Below the pieces are notes generated by a model. The model saw only the letters and a program-made list of their open reading frames with translations. It searched no databases and was not told the DNA's origin. A program made the translations under genes and the position numbers. A stretch of 10,651 nucleotides of DNA. It comes from Lentisphaerota bacterium (lineage in GTDB: Bacteria; Verrucomicrobiota; Kiritimatiellia; UBA8416; JAFGIZ01). Positions within the stretch are counted from its first letter, which is position 1, and each line of letters starts with the position of its first letter. The stretch is from positions 1 to 10,651 of the forward strand of contig JAFGIZ010000202.1 of the NCBI GenBank assembly GCA_016929365.1, written 5' to 3'. Of this stretch, positions 4,539-10,651 are shown in pieces.

Positions 4539-5833
4539 CCTTGCCCCGTCCAGCGCCATCCGGCCAGGCGCTCCCGGTATCCCTCCAGCGAGGCACGCGC
4601 CACGCCCGCTTTAACCGCCGCCCCGGCCACGGCAGACGATACCTCCATGAATAACCGGCGGTCAAACGGCTTCGGGATCACGTACCGCGGCCCGAACGCC
4701 AGCTCCGGTTCGTGCGCGAACAGGTCCTGCACCTCGCGCGTCACCGGCTCCCGCGCCACGGCCGCCAGCGCCTCGGCCGCCGCCATTTTCATTTCCATGC
4801 TCATCACCCGCGCCCGCGCGTCCAGCGCGCCCCGGAAGAGAAACGGAAAACCCAGCACGTTGTTGACCTGGTTCGGATAATCCGACCGGCCCGTCGCCAT
4901 GACGTACGGCCGATCGCCCATCACCGCCGCCACCTGCTCCGGCCGGATCTCCGGATCCGGGTTCGCCATGGCGAAAATCGCCGGATACGCGGCCATGCCG
5001 CGCACGTCCTCCCCGCCGACGCAGCCGGCCACCGAAACCCCGATGAACACGTGCGCGTCCCGCAGGGCCTCGCCCAGGGTCCGCGCGGACGTCTCGGCGG
5101 CGTGCTCCTCCTTCTTGCCGGTCAACCCGCCGCGCCCGCGGTAAATCACGCCCTTCGAGTCGCACAGCGTCACCGCACGCGCCCCCGCGGCCTTCAGCAT
5201 CTCCGCGATACGGATTCCCGCCGCGCCGGCGCCGTTGATCACCACCCGCAGCGCCGACAGCTCCCGCTCGCACAGCCGGGCGTAGTTCGCGATCCCCGCC
5301 AGGGTGATCACCGCCGTGCCCCACTGGTCGTCATGAAACACCGGTATATCCAGGCCGGCCTCGAGGCGGTCCTCGATCTCGAAACAGGCCGGCGCGGCAA
5401 TGTCCTCCAGGTTGATCCCCCCGTACATCGGCGCCAGCATCGTCACCGCGTCAATCACCCGCTCCGGGTCGGTCGGCCCCGTATTCCCCCCGCCGCGCCG
5501 GCACCCGTTCAGCGACACCGGCCAGCCGTCCACGTCCCCGAACGCCTTGAACAGCACGGCCTTGCCTTCCATCACGGGGATACTGGCCGTCGCGCCCATA
5601 TCGCCCAGCCCCAGCACCGCCGTGCCGTCCGACACCACCGCCACGAGGTTCCCCTTCGCGGTATAGCGGTAGGCCGCCCCGGGATCGCGCGCGATTTCCT
5701 TGACCGGCACGGCGACGCCCGGCGTATACGCCATGCACAGATCGCGGACCGTGTCCAGCCGCTTGGCCAGCCGCAACCCCACCTTCCCGCCCAGGTGGTA
5801 ATCCAGTACTTGTTCCGAAGTAAACTGCGTCAT
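4535..5833 (-). CDS. Malic enzyme, short form (malate to pyruvate + CO2)
   Basis: This 432-residue enzyme catalyses oxidative decarboxylation of malate to pyruvate with NAD(P), linking the TCA cycle to pyruvate and reducing power. Visible motifs are the catalytic Tyr in AYTPGVA (Y36), VSDGTAVLGLGDMG (67-80), EGKAVLFK with the catalytic Lys (K91), the metal ligands in GGINLEDI (E143, D144) and FHDDQ (D168, D169), the nucleotide-binding GAGAAG (201-206), AMANPDPEI (288-296) and NQVNNVLGFP (321-330). It matches YtsJ/MaeB-type catalytic domains and lacks the phosphotransacetylase-like C-terminal domain of long MaeB proteins. Two oddities stand out: W171 where the family normally reads HDDQHGTA, and about ten extra Gly/Arg-rich residues near 109-121. 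There is no clear ribosome site; a TAGAGT element lies 12 nt upstream. It is divergent from nifU. Confidence 0.92.
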   Translation of the reverse strand: MTQFTSEQVLDYHLGGKVGLRLAKRLDTVRDLCMAYTPGVAVPVKEIARDPGAAYRYTAKGNLVAVVSDGTAVLGLGDMGATASIPVMEGKAVLFKAFGDVDGWPVSLNGCRRGGGNTGPTDPERVIDAVTMLAPMYGGINLEDIAAPACFEIEDRLEAGLDIPVFHDDQWGTAVITLAGIANYARLCERELSALRVVINGAGAAGIRIAEMLKAAGARAVTLCDSKGVIYRGRGGLTGKKEEHAAETSARTLGEALRDAHVFIGVSVAGCVGGEDVRGMAAYPAIFAMANPDPEIRPEQVAAVMGDRPYVMATGRSDYPNQVNNVLGFPFLFRGALDARARVMSMEMKMAAAEALAAVAREPVTREVQDLFAHEPELAFGPRYVIPKPFDRRLFMEVSSAVAGAAVKAGVARASLEGYRERLAGWRWTGQG

Positions 5834-5845
5834 GATGCGGGCCGG

Positions 5846-5851
5846 ACTCTA
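5846..5851 (-). promoter_or_regulatory. Putative -10 of the malic enzyme gene
   Basis: On the minus strand TAGAGT lies 12 nt before the ATG, which would give a transcript leader of about five bases. At 17 nt upstream I find only a poor -35 (TCGCAC). It is suggested mainly by the same geometry at other genes in this window. Confidence 0.25.
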
Positions 5852-5893
5852 ACACCGCCCCGCCCCGCGTGCGAGCAAAACCGCACTTTGCGC

Positions 5894-5923
5894 TGGCCCC
5901 GTATCGGCCCTGCGCCCTAGAAT
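5894..5923 (+). promoter_or_regulatory. Putative nifU promoter
   Basis: TAGAAT (5918-5923) differs from the -10 consensus at one base. An 18-nt spacer separates it from TGGCCC (5894-5899), a poor -35. It would start a leader of roughly 30 nt before the nifU ATG. I see no obvious Fe-S regulator site, such as an IscR box, nearby. Confidence 0.3.
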
Positions 5924-5958
5924 GGCAGCGAAACCTGAAACCCGAAAGCAACGCTTCC

Positions 5959-6804
5959 ATGTGGAACTACACGGACACCGTCCTTGATCATTTCCGGAAC
6001 CCCCGCAACGTCGGGGTCGTGGAGAACCCCGACGGCGTCGGCGAAGTCGGCTCCCTGGCCTGCGGCGACGCGCTGAAGCTGACCTTCAAACTGGACGACG
6101 AGGGCCGGATCGCCGACGCGCGCTTCAAGACGTTCGGCTGCGCCAGCGCCATCGCGTCGTCCTCCGCCCTGACCGAAATGATCAAGGGGATGACCCTGGA
6201 CGAGGCCGGGGCGGTAACCAACCAGGACATCGCCGATTACCTCGGCGGCCTGCCGGAACAGAAGATGCACTGCTCCGTGATGGGCCGCGAGGCGCTCGAA
6301 GTGGCCATCGCGAACTACCGCACCGGCGAATCGGGCAAGAAGATCCTGGAAGGCAAGGTCGTCTGCACCTGCTTCGGCATCACCGAAGAGGAAATCCGCC
6401 GCGTGGTGCGGGACAACAACCTGACCACCGTCGAGCAGGTCACCAACTACAGCAAGGCCGGCGGCGGCTGCGGCAAGTGCAAGCCCGATATTGCCCGGAT
6501 CATCGACAGCGTGCAGGCGGAAAACAGACAGTCCGAAGCGCCCGCGGCGCAACCGCACAGGATGACGGTGCTCCAGAAGATCCGGCTGATCGAGGAAACC
6601 ATCAACCGGGAAATCCGGCCGATGCTGAAAAAGGACGGCGGCGACCTCGAGCTGGTGGACGTGGACGGCAACCGCGTCATCATCTCGTTCCGCGGCATGT
6701 GCGCCCGCTGCCAGGTGGCGCCGTTTACCATGAAAGACGTGGTGGAAGCGAAATTGCGGGAATTCGTGTCCGACGAGCTGCGGGTCGAGGAAGAAAAGCC
6801 GTGA
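5959..6804 (+). CDS. nifU: NifU, three-domain Fe-S cluster scaffold
   Basis: This 281-residue protein assembles Fe-S clusters from NifS-derived sulfur and passes them to apoproteins in the cytoplasm. The IscU-like domain (1-125) has the three assembly cysteines C35 (ACGDALKL, with D37), C61 (GCASAIASSS) and C105 (MHCSVMG). The central BFD-like [2Fe-2S] domain (130-180) has C136, C138, C171 and C174. The C-terminal NifU domain (202-272) has the cluster-binding pair C248-x2-C251 after GGDLELVDVDG. All family cysteines are intact and length is close to that of nitrogen-fixer NifU. The start is at MWNYTDTVLDHF, where family alignment begins; no ribosome site is evident. Its TGA overlaps the GTG of nifS, so the two are translationally coupled. 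With no nif genes visible it probably serves general Fe-S assembly. Confidence 0.95.
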   Translation: MWNYTDTVLDHFRNPRNVGVVENPDGVGEVGSLACGDALKLTFKLDDEGRIADARFKTFGCASAIASSSALTEMIKGMTLDEAGAVTNQDIADYLGGLPEQKMHCSVMGREALEVAIANYRTGESGKKILEGKVVCTCFGITEEEIRRVVRDNNLTTVEQVTNYSKAGGGCGKCKPDIARIIDSVQAENRQSEAPAAQPHRMTVLQKIRLIEETINREIRPMLKKDGGDLELVDVDGNRVIISFRGMCARCQVAPFTMKDVVEAKLREFVSDELRVEEEKP

Positions 6805-7952
6805 GACAGGTTTACCTCGACAACAACGCCACCACCCGGGTCGCGCCCGAGGTTGTGGAGGCCATGCTCCCTTTCTTCCAGGACCTGTGGGGCAATCCGT
6901 CCAGCATGCACGGTTTCGGGGGCCGGGTCGCCCGCTACGTGGACGAAGCCCGGGGGCGCCTGGCCGACCTCCTGCATGCCGACCCTTCCGAAATCGTCTT
7001 CACGAGCTGCGGGACCGAAAGCGACAACATGGCCGTGCGCGGCGCGGCCGAAGCGGCCGGCCCGGCGGTGCGGATTATCACGACCCGCGTGGAGCACGTG
7101 GCCGTGCTCAGCCCCTGCCGCCATCTCAAGGAACACGGCCACGAGCTGACCGAGCTGAACGTCGATGCGGAAGGGCGGCTCGACCTGGACGCGCTGCGCG
7201 AGGCGGTCGCCGGCGGCCCCGCCGTGGTCAGCATCATGTGGGCCAACAACGAAACCGGAGTCGTCTTTCCCCTCTCCGAAATCGCCGGGATCGTGAAAGC
7301 CGCCGGCGGCGTGCTCCATGCCGACGCCGTCCAGGCCGTCGGCAAGCTGCCGATAGACGTTTCCAGGGTCCCGGTCGACATGCTGTCCATCTCGGGCCAT
7401 AAGCTGCACGCGCCCAAGGGGATCGGCGCGCTGTACGTGCGGCGCGGCACCAAGCTGAAACCGTTTCTGCTGGGCGGGCACCAGGAGAACGGCCGGCGCG
7501 GCGGCACCGAAAACGTGCCCTATATCGTGGGACTCGGCCGCGCCGCGGAGCTGGCCGCACACACGATCGATACCGAGATGCCCCGTGTCGCCGGCCTGCG
7601 CGACCGCCTGGAGGAGGGCCTCCTGAAAACCTGCCCCGATACGCGGGTGAACGGCGACCGCCGGCACCGCCTGCCCAATACGACCAACATCAGTTTTCAG
7701 TACGTCGAAGGCGAAGCGATTCTCTACCACCTCAGCGACGCCGGCATCGCCGCCTCGTCCGGTTCGGCCTGCACCTCCGGCTCGCTGGAGCCCTCGCACG
7801 TAATCCGCGCCATGGGCGTGCCCTTTACCGCGGCGCACGGCTCGACCCGCTTCAGCCTGAGCCGCTACACCGACGAGGCCGATATCGCCTACGTCCTGGA
7901 ACAGACCCCGCCCATTATCGAGCGCCTCCGCGCCCTGTCGCCGTTTGTCTGA
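6801..7952 (+). CDS. nifS: NifS-type cysteine desulfurase
   Basis: This 383-residue PLP enzyme converts cysteine to alanine and carries the sulfur as a persulfide for transfer to NifU. The N-terminus VYLDNNATT is the family opening. H99 (EHVAVL) stacks on the cofactor, D175 and Q178 (HADAVQ) hold the PLP ring, K201 in SGHKLHAPKG forms the Schiff base, and C324 in SSGSACTSGSLEPSHV is the persulfide cysteine. The short loop around C324 marks the group I NifS/IscS type rather than SufS. The start is the GTG at 6801, which overlaps the nifU stop (GTGA), with GAGG about 10 nt upstream. Upstream extension in the same frame is only antisense-free coding shadow of nifU. The 98 nt after its stop hold dense CCGG/GGCC palindromes but no clear terminator. 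Confidence 0.95.
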   Translation: MRQVYLDNNATTRVAPEVVEAMLPFFQDLWGNPSSMHGFGGRVARYVDEARGRLADLLHADPSEIVFTSCGTESDNMAVRGAAEAAGPAVRIITTRVEHVAVLSPCRHLKEHGHELTELNVDAEGRLDLDALREAVAGGPAVVSIMWANNETGVVFPLSEIAGIVKAAGGVLHADAVQAVGKLPIDVSRVPVDMLSISGHKLHAPKGIGALYVRRGTKLKPFLLGGHQENGRRGGTENVPYIVGLGRAAELAAHTIDTEMPRVAGLRDRLEEGLLKTCPDTRVNGDRRHRLPNTTNISFQYVEGEAILYHLSDAGIAASSGSACTSGSLEPSHVIRAMGVPFTAAHGSTRFSLSRYTDEADIAYVLEQTPPIIERLRALSPFV

Positions 7953-8050
7953 CCGGCAGGCCCGCTCACCCGGGGAAACACCGGCCCGCACGGAGGGCCC
8001 GGCTCCGGCCGGCCGGCCAGACGGCCGACACGGAGGTCTGCTTTCCAGGC

Positions 8051-8079
8051 TTGACGCTGAACGTTCGTTCACTTACGCT
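8051..8079 (+). promoter_or_regulatory. Promoter of the Y-family polymerase gene
   Basis: TTGACG (8051-8056) matches the -35 consensus at five of six bases. Exactly 17 nt later TACGCT (8074-8079) keeps the three most conserved -10 positions. Transcription would start about 7 nt further on, at or just before the ATG at 8087. The spacer contains a GAAC-N4-GTTC element. Confidence 0.5.
8059..8070 (+). promoter_or_regulatory. Candidate LexA (SOS) operator
   Basis: GAACGTTCGTTC fits the GAAC-N4-GTTC pattern known for LexA/DinR of Bacillus and relatives. It lies between the -35 and -10 of a gene for an error-prone polymerase, the classical placement for repression. I saw no second copy elsewhere in the window. 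LexA sites differ between phyla (a different palindrome has been described in some Verrucomicrobia), so the host's own motif would decide. Confidence 0.5.
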
Positions 8080-8086
8080 GGCCTCC

Positions 8087-9391
8087 ATGACCGACAGGCC
8101 TTTCATGCTGCACAGCTACCCGCGCGCCATTCTGCACCTGGACGGGGACGCGTTTTTTACCTCCGTGGAACAGGCGCTGGTCCCCGCCCTGCGCGGCCGG
8201 CCGGTCGTAACCGGCCGCGAACGCGGCATCATCGCCTGCGCCAGCTACGAGGCCAAGGCCCGCGGCGTCCGGCGCGGGCTGCCCCTCTTCGAAGCGCGCA
8301 AACTGTGCCCGGAGCTGGTCATCCTGCCCAGCGACTACGAGTCCTACAGTCTCTACTCCAAGCGCATGTTCGACATCATGCGCCGCTATACCCCCGTCGT
8401 GGAAGAGTACTCGATCGACGAGGGCTTCGCCGACCTGACCGGCCTGCGGCGCCTGTTCCGCTGCAGCTACGAAACGCTGGCCCGCCGGATCGCCGATGCC
8501 GTCCGCCGCGAGCTCGGCATCTCCGTCTCCGCCGGGCTCAGTCTCACCAAGAGCCTGGCCAAGCTCTGTTCGGATTTTCGCAAACCCGCGGGCTTCACCG
8601 CGGTACCCGGCCGCTACATTCATCTCCTGCTCCGCAAGCTTCCGCTCGACGCCGTCTGGGGGTTCGGCCCCAACACGGTCAGCCTGCTCCGGAAACAGGG
8701 CCTGCGCACGGCCTATGACTTTGCCGTCCGGCCGGAGGCCTGGGCCCGCAACCTGCTCAAGAAGCCCGGCCATGACATCTGGAACGAGCTGCGCGGGAAC
8801 GTGATCTGGAGCGTCGAGACCGCCGAACCGGCCCCGCGGGCCACGATCATCAAGTCCAAAACCTTCACGCCCCCCTCCCGCGACCGCGCCTTTGTCTATG
8901 CCCGGCTGGTCCGCAATGTCGAATCGGCGTTCATCAAGGCACGCCGCTTCGCGCTGCGCCCGCGCGCGCTCGGCGTGGTTCTGCGCAGGCAGGATTTCGG
9001 ACACGAGGGCCTGGAGGCCGCGCTCAACCGGCCCACGGCCTCCACCCTCGACGCGCTCCCTCTGGTGCATGCGCTGTTCGACCGCGTCTTTCGCGAAGGG
9101 GTGGATTACCGCGCCACCATGGTCGTGCTCGGCGCCCTGGAGCCCGACGGCGCGGAACAGCTGGAGCTGTTCGAGGACCGCCTCCGCATCGACGCCGTGC
9201 GCCGCGCCACGCATGCCGTCGACGCGGTCAACCGCCAATACGGCAAACACGCCCTGCGCTCGGCCGCCACGCTCTTCATGGACCGGCGCGCCGACGACCG
9301 CCGGGCCCCGTCCCCGCGCTGGGCCCGGCCGCTGCCCGGCGAAAACACCCGCCGCCACCTGGCCCTGCCCCGCAGCGCCATCCGCGTGTAA
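8087..9391 (+). CDS. dinB: Y-family DNA polymerase (DinB / Pol IV type)
   Basis: This protein of about 434 residues is a translesion polymerase. The palm opens with ILHLDGDAFFTSVEQ (metal ligand D19; F24 near the steric gate), followed by GIIACASYEAKARGVRRG (47-64) in the fingers and EEYSIDEGFADLTG with D111 and E112, the other catalytic acids. LSLTKSLAKLCSDFRKP and the helix-hairpin-helix-like WGFGPNTVSLLRKQGL follow, then the little-finger domain. QLELF at 358-362 is a good beta-clamp-binding motif. It is followed by a further 70-residue basic, Pro/Arg-rich tail. The frame is open from a TTG at 8051, but that TTG is the probable -35, so ATG 8087 is preferred; ATG 8105 is possible. There is no ribosome site, suggesting a leaderless mRNA. 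An imuB-like role is less likely because the catalytic acids are present. Confidence 0.9.
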   Translation: MTDRPFMLHSYPRAILHLDGDAFFTSVEQALVPALRGRPVVTGRERGIIACASYEAKARGVRRGLPLFEARKLCPELVILPSDYESYSLYSKRMFDIMRRYTPVVEEYSIDEGFADLTGLRRLFRCSYETLARRIADAVRRELGISVSAGLSLTKSLAKLCSDFRKPAGFTAVPGRYIHLLLRKLPLDAVWGFGPNTVSLLRKQGLRTAYDFAVRPEAWARNLLKKPGHDIWNELRGNVIWSVETAEPAPRATIIKSKTFTPPSRDRAFVYARLVRNVESAFIKARRFALRPRALGVVLRRQDFGHEGLEAALNRPTASTLDALPLVHALFDRVFREGVDYRATMVVLGALEPDGAEQLELFEDRLRIDAVRRATHAVDAVNRQYGKHALRSAATLFMDRRADDRRAPSPRWARPLPGENTRRHLALPRSAIRV

Positions 9392-9402
9392 GGCGTTTGG
9401 GC

Positions 9403-9431
9403 TCGACCCCCGCGTCCCGCTCCCGTAGACT
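9403..9431 (+). promoter_or_regulatory. Putative promoter of the ROK kinase gene
   Basis: TCGACC (9403-9408) and TAGACT (9426-9431) are separated by 17 nt; each matches the sigma70 consensus at four positions. The -10 ends 6 nt before the ATG at 9438, so the transcript would begin at the start codon itself. The absence of a ribosome site fits. Confidence 0.4.
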
Positions 9432-9437
9432 GCGCGC

Positions 9438-10322
9438 ATGCGCAAGATCGGCATAGACCTGGGCGGCACCAAGATCGAGGGCATCGTCCTCGACGACGAC
9501 GGCCGCGAAGTCTACCGCAAACGCATCCCCACCGAGCAGGAACAGGGCTACGAGCATATCCTCGACAATATCAAGGCGCTCTACGACGACCTGGCCGGGC
9601 ACGCGGAGGACGCGCAGCACACCTTCGGCATCGGCACCCCCGGCGCGCTCTCCGTGCGCACGCATCTCCTGAAAAACTCCAACACGGTGTGCATGAACGG
9701 CAAGCCGCTCAAGGACGACCTGGAACAGCGGCTGGGCCGCGGCATCGCCATCCAGAACGACGCCAACTGTTTTGCCATGGCCGAAGCGTTTTTCGGCGCC
9801 GGCCAGGGCAAGGCGCTCGTGTTCGGCGTCATCATGGGCACCGGGTGCGGGGGCGGCATCGTGCACAAGGGCGAGGTCGTCACGGGACTGCAGGCCATCG
9901 GCGGCGAATGGGGCCACATGTCCATCGACCCCAACGGGCCGCTCTGCTACTGCGGCACGCGCGGCTGCGTCGAAACGTATATCAGCGGCGGCGGCCTGGA
10001 AAAGCGCTGGCAGGAACAGCACGGCGCGAAACGCAGCATCAAGGACATCGAACGGGATTACCACGCGGGCGCCCCTGAAGCCGCGGCCTTTATGCAGACC
10101 TTTTTCCGCAACTTCGGCCGGGCCATGGCCAACCTGATCAACATCCTCGACCCCGATGTCGTCGTGCTCGGGGGCGGGGTCTCCAACTTCGACGCGATCT
10201 ATACCGAGGGGGTCAAGGAAGTCGCACGGCAGGTCTTCAGCGATACCCTCGAAACGCCCATCGTCAAGCACGGCCTCGGCGACTCCGCCGGGGTGATCGG
10301 CGCCGCCCTGATCGGGGTGTAG
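9438..10322 (+). CDS. ROK-family sugar kinase (fructokinase Mak-like)
   Basis: This 294-residue kinase phosphorylates a free hexose with ATP in the cytoplasm. It has the N-terminal phosphate loop IGIDLGGTKIEG (4-15), GIGTPGALS (64-72), the catalytic Asp in QNDANCFAMAEA (D108), the glycine-rich MGTGCGGG, and the ROK signature with sugar-contacting E157 and zinc ligands H160, C170, C172 and C177 (GGEWGH...CYCGTRGC). The C-terminal adenosine motif is ILDPDVVVLGGGVSN (236-250). Segments such as NSNTVCMNGKP and the GDSAGV end are closest, from memory, to E. coli Mak (mannofructokinase); NagK or glucokinase activity cannot be excluded. It follows the polymerase gene by 46 nt but has its own putative promoter, and the DUF72 gene starts 2 nt after its stop. 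Confidence 0.9.
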   Translation: MRKIGIDLGGTKIEGIVLDDDGREVYRKRIPTEQEQGYEHILDNIKALYDDLAGHAEDAQHTFGIGTPGALSVRTHLLKNSNTVCMNGKPLKDDLEQRLGRGIAIQNDANCFAMAEAFFGAGQGKALVFGVIMGTGCGGGIVHKGEVVTGLQAIGGEWGHMSIDPNGPLCYCGTRGCVETYISGGGLEKRWQEQHGAKRSIKDIERDYHAGAPEAAAFMQTFFRNFGRAMANLINILDPDVVVLGGGVSNFDAIYTEGVKEVARQVFSDTLETPIVKHGLGDSAGVIGAALIGV

Positions 10323-10324
10323 GC

Positions 10325-10651
10325 GTGAGCGCCATTGCCTGCGGTATCGCCGGATGGTCCTACCGGGACTGGCAGGGCTACGTCTACCCGGCCGGCACCC
10401 GGGACACGCTCGCCTATATCGCGCCTTTCGTCGACGCGCTCGAGATCAACAGCACCTTTTACCGGCCGCCGTCGGCCCGCACCAGCGCCTCCTGGGTCGA
10501 GCGCACCGCCGGCCTGCCCGGCTTCTTTTTCACGGCCAAGCTGCACCAGGACGTTACGCATGGCGGCTCGTTCGAGCCGGAGCTCGTCAAGGCCGTGCAC
10601 GCCGGCTTCGCGCCCCTTGCCGACGCCGGCGTGCTGAAGCACCTCCTGGCC
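10325..10651 (+). CDS. DUF72 (YecE-family) protein, 3' end beyond window
   Basis: The frame is open from GTG 10325 to the right edge (109 codons) with no stop. The start reads VSAIACGIAGWSYRDWQGYVYP, and further on come EINSTFYRPPS and FFFTAKLHQDVTH. These are the characteristic opening motifs of DUF72/YecE, a TIM-barrel family of unknown biochemical function, usually 230-300 residues long. The GTG lies 2 nt after the kinase stop, so the genes are probably cotranscribed. The missing C-terminal half means completeness cannot be judged. Confidence 0.88.
   Translation, partial: MSAIACGIAGWSYRDWQGYVYPAGTRDTLAYIAPFVDALEINSTFYRPPSARTSASWVERTAGLPGFFFTAKLHQDVTHGGSFEPELVKAVHAGFAPLADAGVLKHLLA

Noticed and set aside
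4712..5920. 402-codon plus-strand open frame opposite the malic enzyme gene
   Set aside because: Arg/His/Pro-rich translation with no motif; a shadow of the minus-strand gene.
5922..5987. 21-codon frame overlapping the nifU start (MAAKPETRKQRF...)
   Set aside because: No ribosome site and its ATG overlaps the putative nifU -10 element; likely chance.
6447..8072. Long minus-strand open frame of 541 codons antisense to nifU/nifS
   Set aside because: It lies opposite two well-conserved genes, has low-complexity Gly/Arg/His-rich content and arises from high GC at third codon positions.
8069..10271. Two long minus-strand open frames opposite the polymerase and ROK kinase
   Set aside because: Antisense to genes with clear catalytic motifs, and composed of Gly/Ala/Arg-rich low-complexity sequence.
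1..10651. CRISPR array, insertion sequence or transposase
   Set aside because: No regularly spaced repeats and no transposase-like or cas-like coding sequence in any frame examined.

Overview
The window reads as bacterial chromosome, with two visibly different halves. From about 4.5 kb to the right end it is compact, very GC-rich housekeeping DNA. The left 2.6 kb is less GC-rich and encodes proteins I cannot assign. The host is most likely a free-living Gram-negative-like bacterium of the PVC group; Verrucomicrobiota or Kiritimatiellota is my guess. That guess rests only on the general resemblance of the Y-family polymerase, the tiny basic protein beside tRNA-Cys and the compositional style, so it is weak.

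Layout. Positions 1-134 hold three strong hairpins in a row; the third overlaps the stop codon of the first gene. Positions 125-2487 (minus) are a three-gene unit: an eight-helix membrane protein with a C-terminal C-x2-C / H-x2-C motif, then a single-helix anchored protein, then a secreted protein. Each has a strong Shine-Dalgarno sequence. Positions 2744-3268 (minus) encode a small phospholipase-D-fold protein. Diverging from it at 3337-4055 (plus) are a protein with a DUF1257-like N-terminus and a small excisionase/MerR-type helix-turn-helix protein. A 115-bp stretch of short direct and inverted repeats (4196-4310) separates these from tRNA-Cys(GCA) at 4322-4395 (minus). The tRNA begins 3 nt after the stop codon of a 31-residue Arg/Lys-rich protein that was not obvious as a gene because of its size.

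Central metabolism and Fe-S assembly. A short-form malic enzyme (4535-5833, minus) lies back to back with nifU-nifS (5959-7952, plus). NifU has all three classical domains with all cysteines present, and its stop codon overlaps the GTG start of nifS. NifS supplies persulfide sulfur and NifU is the scaffold. No nitrogenase genes are in view, so a general Fe-S assembly role is likely.

Right end. A Y-family DNA polymerase (8087-9391) sits behind a sigma70-like promoter whose spacer contains a GAAC-N4-GTTC element, a good candidate LexA operator. It is followed by a ROK-family sugar kinase (9438-10322) and the start of a DUF72/YecE-family gene cut by the window edge (10325 onward).

Two initiation styles coexist. 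The left genes use AAGGAGG-type ribosome binding sites. Several right-half genes (polymerase, ROK kinase, malic enzyme) lack one and have a TAnnnT -10-like element so close to the start codon that transcripts would be leaderless or nearly so.
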